Below, piece after piece: positions 21,780 through 32,862 of a stretch of DNA of 64,000 nt. Numbering within the stretch: the first letter of the stretch is position 1; the number at the start of each line of letters is the position of its first letter. Origin of the DNA: Symbiodinium natans (Eukaryota > Sar > Dinophyceae > Suessiales > Symbiodiniaceae); assembly GCA_905221605.1 (NCBI GenBank), contig CAJNDS010002372.1, positions 126,001 to 190,000 on the forward strand. Reading direction: 5' to 3'. A program made the translations under genes and the position numbers. The notes below the pieces were generated by a model. That model did no database searches, was not told the DNA's origin, and saw nothing but the letters and a program-made list of their open reading frames with translations.

Positions 21780-23640
21780 CAAGCATCTGACGTCAACATC
21801 TTCGAGATCCAGTGACCAGGAGCTGCCTAAAGTTTGCGAAGGTTGCGGCTCGAGAAGAGACAGGCAGACAAAGCGAAGAAACAAAAGAGACAAAAGAAAA
21901 TTCTTTGAAAAAAAAGGAAAAGTGCGGAGAGCCAGAGTGTCAAGTGGGATACGGCCTCAAGTAAACAGGGGAAGCGCTGGACAAAAAAAGAAAGTGCCGA
22001 GAGTCCGAGAGCCATGAGAAGCACAAAAGAAGGAAGTGCCGAGAGCCAGACCTTCGGGATGCCCTTGTTCTTCGCTGAGGCCTCAGGCACGAAAGCAGAA
22101 GAGATAGACAGACAATGAAGCCTAAGACATGCCACAACAAAAGCAAGTAAGATCTGGAAAGAAGAAAGCGTCAGAGCCGGACTTTGTCGACGGCCTTCTT
22201 GGCCTCAGCAAAAAGCAGAAGAGATAGACAGACGATGAAGCCTATTGCGTGGGACAGCAAAGGAAGGGAAGATGTAAAAAGCAGGAGGTGCTGAGAGCCA
22301 GACTTTCAAGACGCCAGTCTTCTTAGCTGACACCTCAGGTACAGAAGCAGGAGAGATAGGCAGACGATGAGGCCTGAGGCATGGGACAGCAAAGGCAAGG
22401 GAAACGTAAGCAAGAGAATTGCCGAGGGCCAGACGGTCTGCGACGATGCAACGAGGGGTGAGGTAGCCTAGGCGCACCCGAAAGAAAAGCAACGAGGACA
22501 CAAGACGTGTGCCGAGGTAAACAAGAAAGTGTCAAGAGCCAGACTTTGGGGACGGCCTTCTTGGCCTCAGTAAAAAGCAGAAGAGATAGACAGACGATGA
22601 AGCATATTGCGTGGGACAGCAAAGGAAGGGAAGATGTAAAAAGCAGGAGGTGCTGAGAGCCAGACTTTCAAGACGCCAGTCTTCTTAGCTGACACCTCAG
22701 GTACAAAAGCAGGAGAGATAGGCAGACGATGAGGCCTGAGGCATGGGACAGCAAAAGCAAGGGAAACGTAAGCAAGAGAATTGCCGAGGGCCAGACGGTC
22801 TGCGACGATGCACCGAGAGGTGAGGCCTAAGCGCGCCCGAAAGAAAAGCAGCGAGGACACAAGGCGTGCGCCGAGGTAATCAAGAAGGAAGTGTCAAGAG
22901 CCAGACTTTGGGGACAGCCTTCTTAGCCTCAGTTAAAAGCAGAAGTGAGAGACAAACGATGAAGCCTATTGCGTGGGACAGCAAAGAAAAAGAAAACGTA
23001 AACAATAGAGTTACCGAGGGCCAAACAGTCTGCGACGATGCTCCGACGGGTGACGCCTAATCGCGTCCAAAGGAAAAGCAAGCAGGACAAAAGACGTGAG
23101 GCAAAGAGGCGCCGAGGACATGACGGGCTGGGCTTGCTTCCAGGGCGGAAGCACGACCTTAAAGGAAAAGAAGAACGTAAGCAGAAAAGAGGAGAAGAGA
23201 TAGACAGACGATGAAGCCTATGGCGTGGGACAGCAAAGGAAAAGAAAACATAAGCAAGAGAGTTGCCGAGGGCCAGACAGTGTGCGACGATGTTACAACA
23301 TGCGACGCCTAAGCGCATCCAAAAGAAAAGCAAGCAGGACGCAAGACGTAAGGCAAAGAGGCGCCGAGGACATGACCTTCTGGGCTTGCTTGAGGACCCA
23401 CGGAGGTGGGTAACATGGTTCTCTGGGCACAAGTGCACCGCAAGGTTTGCAGCCGACCTGAACGCAGCATGATGGCGGAAAGGCAATGATGAAGGTGGAA
23501 ACGCATACGTGGAACTTCGACAACAGGCTTTTGGGGGTTTGCCCAATGACGAGGGCACAGCGGTGTTCAAGTGCTACGTTTTCAAAACCATTTCGGACTT
23601 CACAAAATTGTTCCCTCGAGATTGGCGCTGCCAAGGACCC
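21780..23640. repeat. 362-bp tandem repeat with internal sub-repeats
   Basis: The block GCAGAAGAGATAGACAGACG recurs at about 22215, 22577 and (diverged) 22939, a 362-base period. Partial units are present to about 23640 and older ones back to 21840. Inside each unit the motif GATAGACAGACGATGAAGCC appears more than once. Minus-strand frames repeat LHRLSISSAF-type peptides, a consequence of the repeat. No functional protein is inferred. Confidence 0.85.
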
Positions 23641-25711
23641 TCGACACAAGCCAGAAGCATCTTCAACGGTTAGCCGCCCCGCAGGGCACAGATCCCTCTC
23701 TTCAAGGTTTAGGGTTCAGGGTTTAGGGTTTAGGGCTTAGACTTAAGGCTTAGAACTTAGGGCTTAGGGTTTAGGGTTTTAAGGTTTAGGGTTTAGTCGA
23801 TGTAGGGTGAATGCTGAGGGCAGAAGTGCTTTAAAGGTGGTGAAGCCTGAATGCCCCAACCCCCAATACCCAATATTAAACAAACAGAGCCTCTCATCTC
23901 TACACGAAAACCTTGAAAGCGCCTGTACACCGACTTCTTTCTGAACGGGCCCTCAAGCTGTGGATGTTGGGGGGGTTTAGGGTTTAGAGTCTTGGGGATT
24001 TAGGGTGCAAGAGTCGGGTTTAGAGGTTTAGGGTGGGCGGTTGAGGGTTTTAAGGGTGAAAGCGTATGCCCTAAACAACCCTGCGCATAAATGGCCCTAA
24101 AGTCAACCCCTCCAACCCCTGCTTGCTAGCTATAAGGAGAGCAAAACACTTGACCGGAGAAAGGATTTCCAAGGCCTTAGTTTAAGGTCTGGGGCTTCAA
24201 GCTAATCCGCTACCCTCAGCCTTAAACCCTAAACCCAAATATCCAATCCCTACACATGGGGCTATGTCATGTCAGGCAGCATAGCTCCTGACTATGATCG
24301 AGGATGTTTGAATCAAAATAGGCGGAAATCAGACTTAACTAGTGGACAAAGCCGAAGACCCAAAGCTCCCCAGAGGGCGCCTGAAAGCTTACGCCCCAAA
24401 GCCACACCTAATCCCGAACCCAAAGAGTCCTGACTAAGCCTCAAGCCCTAAGCCCTAAACCTTAAACCCTAAACCTAAGCCGTACACCCTGTCCGAAACC
24501 CTACATACACCACACCGGAGCACTGCCTTAGCTGGTGCTGTCTTGCTTCCTCGCGCGCCAAATTTTATGGGAGAAAAGTGCCCGTTTGGTGTTTATTAGA
24601 GGCTTAGGGTTTAGGCTTTACGGGTTTAGGGTTGAGGGACGGCATTTTGGGTGAGCTCGCAGAGTTCAGGTCCGGGCTGGGAGTAGCTTAGGGCTTAGGG
24701 TGGATTTCTAGGGGCATACTCCGGAGCCCTTAATTTGGGTCCCGTGTCATAAAACCCTTATAAATACAAAGGGGCCCGTCCGAAGTCTTTAAATCCTTTA
24801 AGACAAAGGTGAGGGACCGTTTTAAAGGGCTCACGATTCTAACCTTTTAATTTAGGGCCTTATGGGTTTAGGATTTAGGGTTTAGAGCTTATGCCTTGTA
24901 TAATGAAAGCATTAAGGGCTTTTGGGGGTCCACACTGAGCCTCCTGGAAGGGGTTACACTCTCTCTGTAACATGGGTTCGGCCCCAAGGAGCAGATTGAA
25001 CTGAAGTCCCAGGACGCAGTAGCCCCCCGAGGATCCTGAAACCTGAACCCTAAACTCTAATCCTAAACCCTAAACCTTAAACCTTAAACCCTAAGCCCTA
25101 AACACTAAACCCTAAACCCTAAGCCCTAAACCCTATAAACCATAAGCTAAGCGCTCCAAAACCTGAAAACACCCTCGCGCAAGAAGCGCGGTCCTTGCGA
25201 AACGTTGCCTGCGGCCAGCTTTTTCAAAGTGGCCTCCGAAGCCAAAGGGGCGTGGTTTAGGGCTTAGGGGTTAGGGTTTATGCACTCTGAACCCTGCTCC
25301 CCAAACCCTACACCCTAGACCCTAACCCCTAAACCTGCCACCCCCTACCTGACCCAATACTGGGTGCTATCTTTAAGGCCTCCTTCAAGAGGGCCGCCGG
25401 CCCCTATTCACATGGTGGCTTGAGGTTTTTCGGGCGTTTGGAGCGGTGTCTCGGAAGTTCACAAACCCCAAGCCCATGCGCATGACCACCGACAAAGGGC
25501 ACTTAAACAACACACTGACGACAAACGTCAAGAAAGAAAGAAACGCTGAAAATAACACGCCGAGCCTCTCCCACTGACCCGCCTAACTTAGAAGCTCAAA
25601 GACACAGGCGGACGCCATCCGGCCTGCAGTGTTGGATACTCCACCTGCTCAGGGTTGCTGTCTTGCTTTTTTTTGGGTGGGAGGGGGAGAGAAATACACC
25701 CAGGGTTTTGC
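23641..25711. other. Stretch without a confident gene
   Basis: Telomere-like tracts at 23700-23800, 24450-24480 and 25035-25130. A plus-strand segment near 24975-25030 reads FGPKEQIELKSQDAVA and one near 25456-25530 reads KFTNPKPMRMTTDKGHLNNT. Both look exon-like but have no clear borders or family. Confidence 0.4.
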
Positions 25712-25941
25712 CACATCTTGACTAGCGCTCTGTAGCAAGTCCCAGGCCTCTGGAAGCTTCTTTGCCCATCTTTCAGCGATCTCCATGTTCAAGGCGATCT
25801 GCTTCTCTCTGTCCTGTTTTAGGGTTTAGGGTTAGGGTTTAGGGTTTAGGGTTTAGATGCGATAAGAGGCAGGAGATTCACGATGAAACTCCGACTCTGC
25901 AAGGGCATCAGGGAACCACTTGGTCTCCAAGTTTCTGGCTT
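25712..25941 (-). CDS. Two candidate exons of an unknown minus-strand gene
   Basis: The segment 25941-25880 reads ARNLETKWFPDALAESEFHR and the segment 25813-25712 reads DREKQIALNMEIAERWAKKL then PEAWDLLQ, both helical and charged. They join in phase if the intron 25814-25879 is GA-AG. That intron contains a TTTAGGG tract (CCCTAAA on the transcribed strand). No family is recognised. The strand is opposite to the other host-type exons. Confidence 0.4.
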
Positions 25942-26194
25942 CTGATTTCGGCTCTCAGCCCCCGACCCTAAACTCTAAACGCCGAAACCCTAAATCCGAA
26001 ACCCTAGCCCTAAACCCTAAACCCTAAACCCTATACCCTAAACCCTAAACCCTCAACCCTCAGAAGTGGGACTTGAGGGCGCCAGGGCTGGGGCCTTTCG
26101 CAGGGTTTTCAAGCTTGGAACTTGGGGGGGGGGGGTTGGAACTCTTGAGATTCCTTTACGAGACCCAATCTTAGGGTTCAGAATTCAGGGTTCA

Positions 26195-26390
26195 AGGTTC
26201 AGGGTTGTGTTCAGGGTTCAGGGTTCAGGGTTCAGGGTTCAGGGTTCAGGGTTTAGGGTTTAGGGTTTAGGGTTTAGGGTTGGTCTCTCGGCTCCCCGGC
26301 AAGTTCGGAGCCAGGCGCAGGCCGTTTAGGGTTTAGGGTTTAGGGTTGGTCTCTCGGCTCCCCGGCAAGTTTGGAGCCAGGCGCAGGCCG
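26195..26390 (+). repeat. GGGTTCA/GGGTTTA array with a duplicated 43-bp segment
   Basis: A GGGTTCA array (about 26205-26250) turns into GGGTTTA. Then a 43-base segment beginning GGTCTCTCGGCTCCCCGGCA occurs at 26282-26324 and again at 26348-26390 with one substitution, the copies separated by about three telomeric heptamers. Confidence 0.85.
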
Positions 26391-28550
26391 CGCCTGTGTG
26401 TTCTTTTCAACCCTAAACCCTATACCCTAAACCCTGATTGCAATGATACGATGTTTGTCTCAGTCCCTTGCTCTGAAAGCTGCAGGCACGTGCGACGAGC
26501 CATGCAAGGCGGGCGAGGGAAGAACCTCAGGTCCGGATACCGCGAACATTCGCGAATCGTCAAATTCATGCCCTTCATACGATCGGATGGGCGCCCGGCA
26601 GGACGCGACATGTCAGCCGCGAGGCACGCGCCCTACAGTACACCCTGAGCCTATAATCCAATCGGCAGGGTGTCAAGCTGCCCTAGGCTTTCTGTAGAAG
26701 GGTTCCGTGGTCTTACTATACTAAGGGGGAACTTTCTAACCCAAACCCTTCTAAAGGGGATCCCTAACTTCACGACACCGTCAAGAAGGATCTCAAAAAG
26801 AAACGCAGAAACGACTAGCTTTCTAAACAAAACCAAAGGGTTTCACAGATTCTTGGGAAGTTCCTAAAAGCTCTGCTCTATCTGCCTGACACGTTTTAAC
26901 CCAAATGTGTAGAAAATATGATAAATTAAAAACCGGAAACAAAATCGCAACACGAATCCAAACTAAAACATAGAAAAGCATCGGAAACAGCTGCCAACAC
27001 GCGGACCGACTCTCAGCGATTTTTGTCGCTAAAGAATCCAGAAAAAATCTCTTAAAAAAATGAACGCAATCAGATGCCAATGGAACAGCGCAAGAACATA
27101 ACATCGAACTATATCGGAAATAAAATCTCTAAGAAACACCCAAAACGCTGCGATTCTTTGGCGAATTTGTCGGCCATTTGTATTCGACATTGGAGGTCTA
27201 CTGTCTTATTCAGAAATGTATATCATATCCTTACGCTTCCAACCACTGAAAATAAAGGATAGCGCTTCCATAAAGACCTGCTTTATTCATGTGGTGCGAC
27301 AATTGATTCCGAAGAAGAACTAGAACGGGGTCCATCATGTTTCAAACCGAATCGGCCTGAACAACCCATAATGACACCCTACACCGGTGTCAGGACCAGA
27401 GCCCGAATCACTTGAATTCGGCATGGTCCGTATTATGGTGTTCTAGACTCCCCCACAGCATCAACTCACGAATTCTCACGGTTTTCTCACGGGCAAATCT
27501 GCGTGGCTCAAGTTGAACTCACCTCTTCCTGACTGCCAGGACCAACTCTTACTCACGCATGCTCGATTTTGCTCACGCTTTTTTGGGGTTGATTTACTTG
27601 CTATATTTTTCGAGCGGTGCGTCCGGTAAAACCAAGCATTCTCACACAGTGTCGGGTAAGACTTTGTCGCTGCAAAAATGATTTCCAGAAAAACTGTCGG
27701 GTAAAATTGAGGCGCTGCGACAAATGAGCAGTAATTTTGCTTCGCATGTGTGGTCGAGTAAAATTATGCGATCGGGGATACAATTACGCGGTTCACAGCC
27801 ACGTAGAAAAACGTTGTCGTAGAAGCACAGTGTAAGAAAATAAGCTATCCTGACCGTCCCTACTAACAACATGTTTGTTTTCCGGCCAGAAATATACTCG
27901 CTAAGTGGTTTTCTTGAACATTTGAAGAAAAACGCAAGAAAATAACTGGAAATAAGAAACAGCAACTCGGATTTTACGGAATCCTAGATAATCAGAAACA
28001 AATCATGAAAAAAACAAACTTTAGCCAACGCTCGTCAACAACACTAAAAAAGCACTGAGCGATGCTTCTTGGCAACCTTTTGATTGATTTTTTATTCGTT
28101 GTTGATCTGATTGTTCTTTTTCCTGGAGCATTCTTTTAATTTTTCCATATGAATAAAAACATTGTAGGTGTGTTGGGCTGTCTGAAATTGAAAAGCTGTT
28201 GTACACGGCCAGCATGAACCACACCATGAACGTGCCACTTAATCATCACTTTCATCGCTCTGTTTCTTTTGTCGCGAGGACGCCAAGCGGCTTAGCGCTC
28301 TCACTGAAGCAATAAAGCCTAAATAGGATCGGCGTTCTGCAGGTGAAGTTAGACAACAAACACTGAGTATGCTGTTGATCTTCAGTAGAAAAAGACAATG
28401 AGATGATTTGCACAGTCTCTTGCTGATTCTTAGCGAAAGCCGAACGATTTTAATCAAGGCAATAATGCCTTAGTAGGATCAGCTTTCGGCGAAAGAAACA
28501 TGAAAGAGCAATGGCCTGTACAAATGACTGTCCTTGCCGGAACAACACAC
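26391..28550. other. AT-richer flank of the composite element, no gene called
   Basis: Composition shifts to AT-rich from about 26.7 kb and telomeric words stop. The open frame at 26346-26648 (+) has no recognisable family. Between 28020 and 28460 on the minus strand lie short frames that might be 3' exons of the transposase gene or its untranslated region, including two similar pieces near 28310 and 28460. Confidence 0.4.
27613..27770. repeat. Four spaced copies of a (G)TCGGGTAAAA-type motif
   Basis: GTCCGGTAAAACC, GTCGGGTAAGACT, GTCGGGTAAAATT and GTCGAGTAAAATT occur at about 27618, 27649, 27698 and 27752. The spacing is irregular. They could be subterminal protein-binding repeats of the neighbouring element. 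Confidence 0.5.
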
Positions 28551-30085
28551 TTAGAGTTTTCGTGGCCTGACGCCAGCTCTGCGCAGGCTATCTTGCCGCA
28601 GTAGAGTGTTTGGTGTTCTCCGTCTCAAGAGTGAGGAGTCCTCAGCAGCAGCCGGCCTTTTGAATGATCTTGGGTTGACCTTCTTCCGCTCGATCTCGCG
28701 CTCATGGTGCAATTGCAGTTCTGCTTTGCCTTTGATGCTTCCATCTACGAGTTCCGAACACCACTCCTCCCACTCAGTGGCACGAAACAAATCTTTGGAC
28801 GTTAGTCGGGCCAGCAATTCGGCTTCCGGCATTTGCCGTGTTGTAGGCTTGTAGAGCGCATTGTTGTGAGTCAGGAGCTTGCCAAGCTGCATAATGCTGA
28901 GCTTCAGAGACAACGTTGCTTTATGCAACTTCTGAGTTTCGCGGAACCAGTTGTTCACCTCATGGTGCAAGGCCTCATTACTGGCCGTGCCGATAGGCAA
29001 GAGGGACAACCTCTCGGACGAAATCATGTGGCGCAGACGTAGGTTATTAAAATACCATTCCGTTCTGTTGGCAGCCGTGGCAGTGTGAAGAAGCTGATAT
29101 ATCTTGCGATTGGGGCCCGGAGCGAGTCGTTCGACCTCGCTGCGATAAATAGAAGTCAAGGCCGCAAGTGCTTGAATCCATTCCAAGCGAAGAAGAAAAG
29201 GCTTCGTTGCATCCAGATTCGCGAGAATTCGTTCAGCCTCAGCCTTGCGCATGCTCCGATCCTCCAACTGAGCACGGACCCTTTGTTCTTCTCGTGTAAA
29301 GGGAGTTGCGTTCTCTCCGCAAAAAATGGGTCCCCAAGTACCAGCCGATAACTCACTGCGCGCTGTAAGTTTGCGCAGAATGATGCGCAAATAACGTGTC
29401 GCAGCAGTACGTTTCCTGCTTGAGGCATACTCACAGGTCATTGCCAGGTGTGTTGGGTCCAACGCCACCACCTGCAAGTTCGGACACACATGCTTTGCCT
29501 CCTTATACAGCTTTGCCGACGGGTTGTCCACGGAAAGGTACTTGATCTGGCAAAGTCCTTGAGCCGGAAGAGAATCTGCCAGCATCCTCACTAAAACCTC
29601 GGTGTCGTCTGACGAGCCAGGTTGTAGCAGCACCACTGCATTTGTGCGTCCACGACAAGTGAGAACCTGATCAAGCGTATAAGACGCATCAAATAAAGAT
29701 CGCATTCTTTGCGGAACGCTTTTGCATAGGTTGTTTGATATCTTAACCAAAACAATCGACGTTACAATGATCAATTCAAATATCAAGTGGCGCGAGTCAT
29801 GGCTTCCTCTCCGCGAAAAACGGCTGATTGCTTCGCTTCAGCACTTGCGCGAGGATGCGCCTGTCCCAAGATGGGCAAACAGCAGCGTAAAGTTGTGTCC
29901 ATGCTGATTGCTTCGAATTCTTCGTGCTGAAGCATTTGCTGGAATAACTGTGACCGAAGTTCCTGAACGCGCGGCGAAAGAAATATGTCTTCCACGATAG
30001 GCCACCAGTGTCTTGAATGTCTTGGCAGGAGGCTGCATACATCGCCCGGAAAAAGTGTCATCATGCGAGCGTGGAAAGCATATAC
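28551..30085 (-). CDS. DDE-type transposase, C-terminal exons of the composite gene
   Basis: Exons 30085-29832 and 29706-28551, joined across a 125-base GC-AG intron with the frame restored. Upstream, a 101-base GT-AG intron (30086-30186) joins to the zinc-finger part. Candidate acidic residues are Asp in ISMDTTLRCCLPILGQ, Asp in YLSVDNPSAKLY, and Glu in GTASNEALHHEVNNW. A VVALDPTHLAM segment lies between. The C-terminus is basic (RKKVNPRSFKRP, RAGVRPRKL). The pattern fits an RNase-H-fold transposase of a family common in dinoflagellates. The exact superfamily is not assigned, and I saw no in-frame stop other than those removed by the introns. Confidence 0.6.
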
Positions 30086-30186
30086 CTGCTTGAAACAAGC
30101 AACACCGGAAACAATAATGCTCAGTAGCACATGAAAATGTGTTTACGCAAAAGACCCTAGAAGATATACTGAATTCAGCAAGATAC

Positions 30187-32820
30187 CTTGGCCTTGCACA
30201 AGAGCATTTCCTGAAAGACAATCTGTCCAAATTCCCGCGTGTAGTAGAGGTTTCGTACTCTTCGCAAGGAATTGTTACTGACCGCATCCACACTCCAGAA
30301 TTGAGGACCTTCTTCGGTAAAGACTAATCGCAGGAATCGATCAATCAGAACCTGCTTTCGAGACAAAGCCGGAGAAACAGTTTGCCTCAGAAGACGACTG
30401 CTGCGATACAGATAATTGCCTTTCGGAGCAGACACGATCTGGTCGAAATCATGCAAGGCGATGATGAGCTTCAGTTGCTTCGTACCACTGGCCACGTATT
30501 GTTTCGCCAGACAATGATAAGTTTGAACATGGTGGAGCACACGGCCTCGTTTGATTTTCGGCCATGCGCGAAAAGGACAGAAAGGACAGCGAGCTGTGTC
30601 CGCACTACGGCCCTTTCGTCTGCGACCGCCTGTCAAGAAGACTTGCACCTCCTGCTTCAGGTGCACCAGCAGCTCATCACCGACATGCGTGACGCTTTCA
30701 TCTTCGCACTGAAGACCGTCTTCCGGTTCATCATCTTCTGCGTCCTCCTGCGTCTCCACGTCTCTAACAAAATCTTCAGCGAAATTATCCTCGCCATCGT
30801 CCTCGTGGTTGGCTCCTGCTTGGGTCTCCAGGAGAAGTTCGTACTCAGCTTCATTCGCGTCCAATACCACAGTGTCTGGCTTTTGTTCCACGTAGAAGAA
30901 CAGAATGTACTTGCGATCAGTTGCCTCTGTTAGCATTCTGGAAAAGTCTGCCATTGAAAACTTGTAGGTGGCAGTCACATTCGTCAGCTGAACTTGCTCC
31001 AACGACAGCGCCTGGGCGGCCAAACAATGTGGCTGGCCAGCCGTAGCCAAGTGCAGCAGGAACTTTTGGCCCGCGACAAACTCTGTGCACGGCATGCGAG
31101 GAAAGATGGGAAGTTGTGTAAACTTGCTCACCTGCTCATATGTTCGACGTTGGCGTCTTGTGAAGAAAGCGTGTTCCGTTCCTTCACTAGCTTCCGCCAT
31201 TGTCGCAGCCTGCCCGCCATAGCCCAAATGATGCAAGGCCGCAAGAATGCAGTTTCCATTTTTCTGAAGATTGTCTGGACAAGCAACCTCTTGAGGTGCA
31301 ATGGCTTTCTGCAAGAGCTGCAGGAAATTGAGATGCTCCTTTGCACGGATTTTTACCTTGAAGCCAGTGTCTTTTTCAATCCATGCGGAGCAGCTGTCGC
31401 AGAAGCCATGAGTGTCCGGCAGCACAACATCGCGATCCAGGCGGATTCCATCGAAGTGCAAAGATGTGTGTTTGCTCTGCAGCGGGTTCGCTTTTCGGAG
31501 CCATGATTCCAGCACCATGTCTTCAGCAATGTTCCAGAAATACGTTAGAACGGAAAGATCCGGCTTTTCTTTGAACTGAAGCATAGAGGCCCAGGCGATG
31601 TCCTTCAAACAGCTTGCAGCAACCCATCGGCAAAAAAGCGAAGCTCGTTGTAATCGAATGATAAACTCATTGTTCGTGAGATCACCAGGCGGAGCACCTC
31701 CATTGAATACCTTCTGCAGAAGTTGCTTGCCAGCAGTCACATTCAATTTCAATTTGTTCTGAATGGTGAAAGTACGGAATTCTACGCACTCCCGAAGAGT
31801 CTCTCTGACGTCTGACCAAGAAGGATCCTGTGGCTTCAGCTTGTCGAGCATCTGAAGTAGCAAGGTGAACGAGCAGTTCTCGATGTCCAAGTCCACTGTG
31901 TGTTGAAGCACTTCAGCTTGCCACGCAGTGCCTAAATTTTGAACAGAGGCAGCCTCGGCGTAGCGCCGGGAGCGCATGCCATTGAATTTGTAAACGTAGT
32001 TAACATCCATGTCGATAAGGCCGTCATTGCCTTGGAAAGGGTTCTGCTCATCAACGCTTGCTCTCGACGCTGCGGAAGGCTCTTCAGAATTGCCGGATGC
32101 TTGTGGTCCCTTGACTCGTCGCCGCCGAGAGCGAACTTCTCCTACAGGAGATTGCTCGGGCAAGTCAGTGACTTGAGAAAGTTGCCCAGCGGCTTTTTTC
32201 TCAAGCGCCTCCAATAGCTGTCGAGCGCAATCCTCGTGCTTCTCCAGTTTCGTCTTGAAGCCCAGCCATTCGCTGATTCTGTGTTGTTGCTGCACAGTTT
32301 TCTTGCCTTTTCCGCTTCTGAGCCTGTCCAAGACCGTTGTGTAAAAGACGTTAAGAAGCTCGGCATTGGCGCTTCTGCTAGGATCCCTTTCAACGACTTC
32401 CCACAGTCTGGCAGCATTCAAACACTCATTGATTTTGGTAGCCTCTTCCTGGCACTGCACCTGCAGAACGTCTTCAATGTTGTTTTCGCAGGGTATAAAT
32501 GGAATGAAGTGCTCAGTGTCCGGCTTTGAGTCAGCAGGAAGAAGATACTCTGCCTTCTCCAGGTCAGCCCACTGTTCTTTCGGAGCACCTATTTTGGAGG
32601 CCGAAAATCGCTGCCACCAAACTTTGGTCAGATGCCGCTTCCTGCCCCCATCTGGCTTGGATGTGGCCAGGCCCAAACAGAATGCCACAGTGCGCTGCAG
32701 GCTTTTCAGGAGTGGATCCTGTTGAAGGGCAGCTTGTTTCATTTCATCTTCCTTCTGGGCGGCTTCTCTTTGCTCAAGCTGACACACAAGCTCGGAGCGC
32801 ATGGGGTTTCCGTCGCGATC
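30187..32820 (-). CDS. Second cysteine-peptidase-like domain and C2H2-like zinc finger
   Basis: About 880 residues from the acceptor at 32821 (open frame from 32826). The N-terminal half is helical and charged, with a basic RRRRVKG stretch near residue 240. Cys526 lies in NGNCILAALHHLGYGG and His600 in GQPHCLAAQA, a Cys-His layout like the OTU/papain-like fold. An acidic linker (EDDGEDNFAEDF) follows. Residues 747-771 are CPFC-x15-HHVQTYH, a C2H2-like finger suited to DNA binding. The frame then leads to LLCKAK and a clear GT donor at 30186, which joins in phase to the transposase exons. Peptidase activity is inferred only from motif layout. Confidence 0.55.
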
Positions 32821-32862
32821 CTGCACGCAGCGGTCAATTAATTTTTACATAGCTGTGCAATT

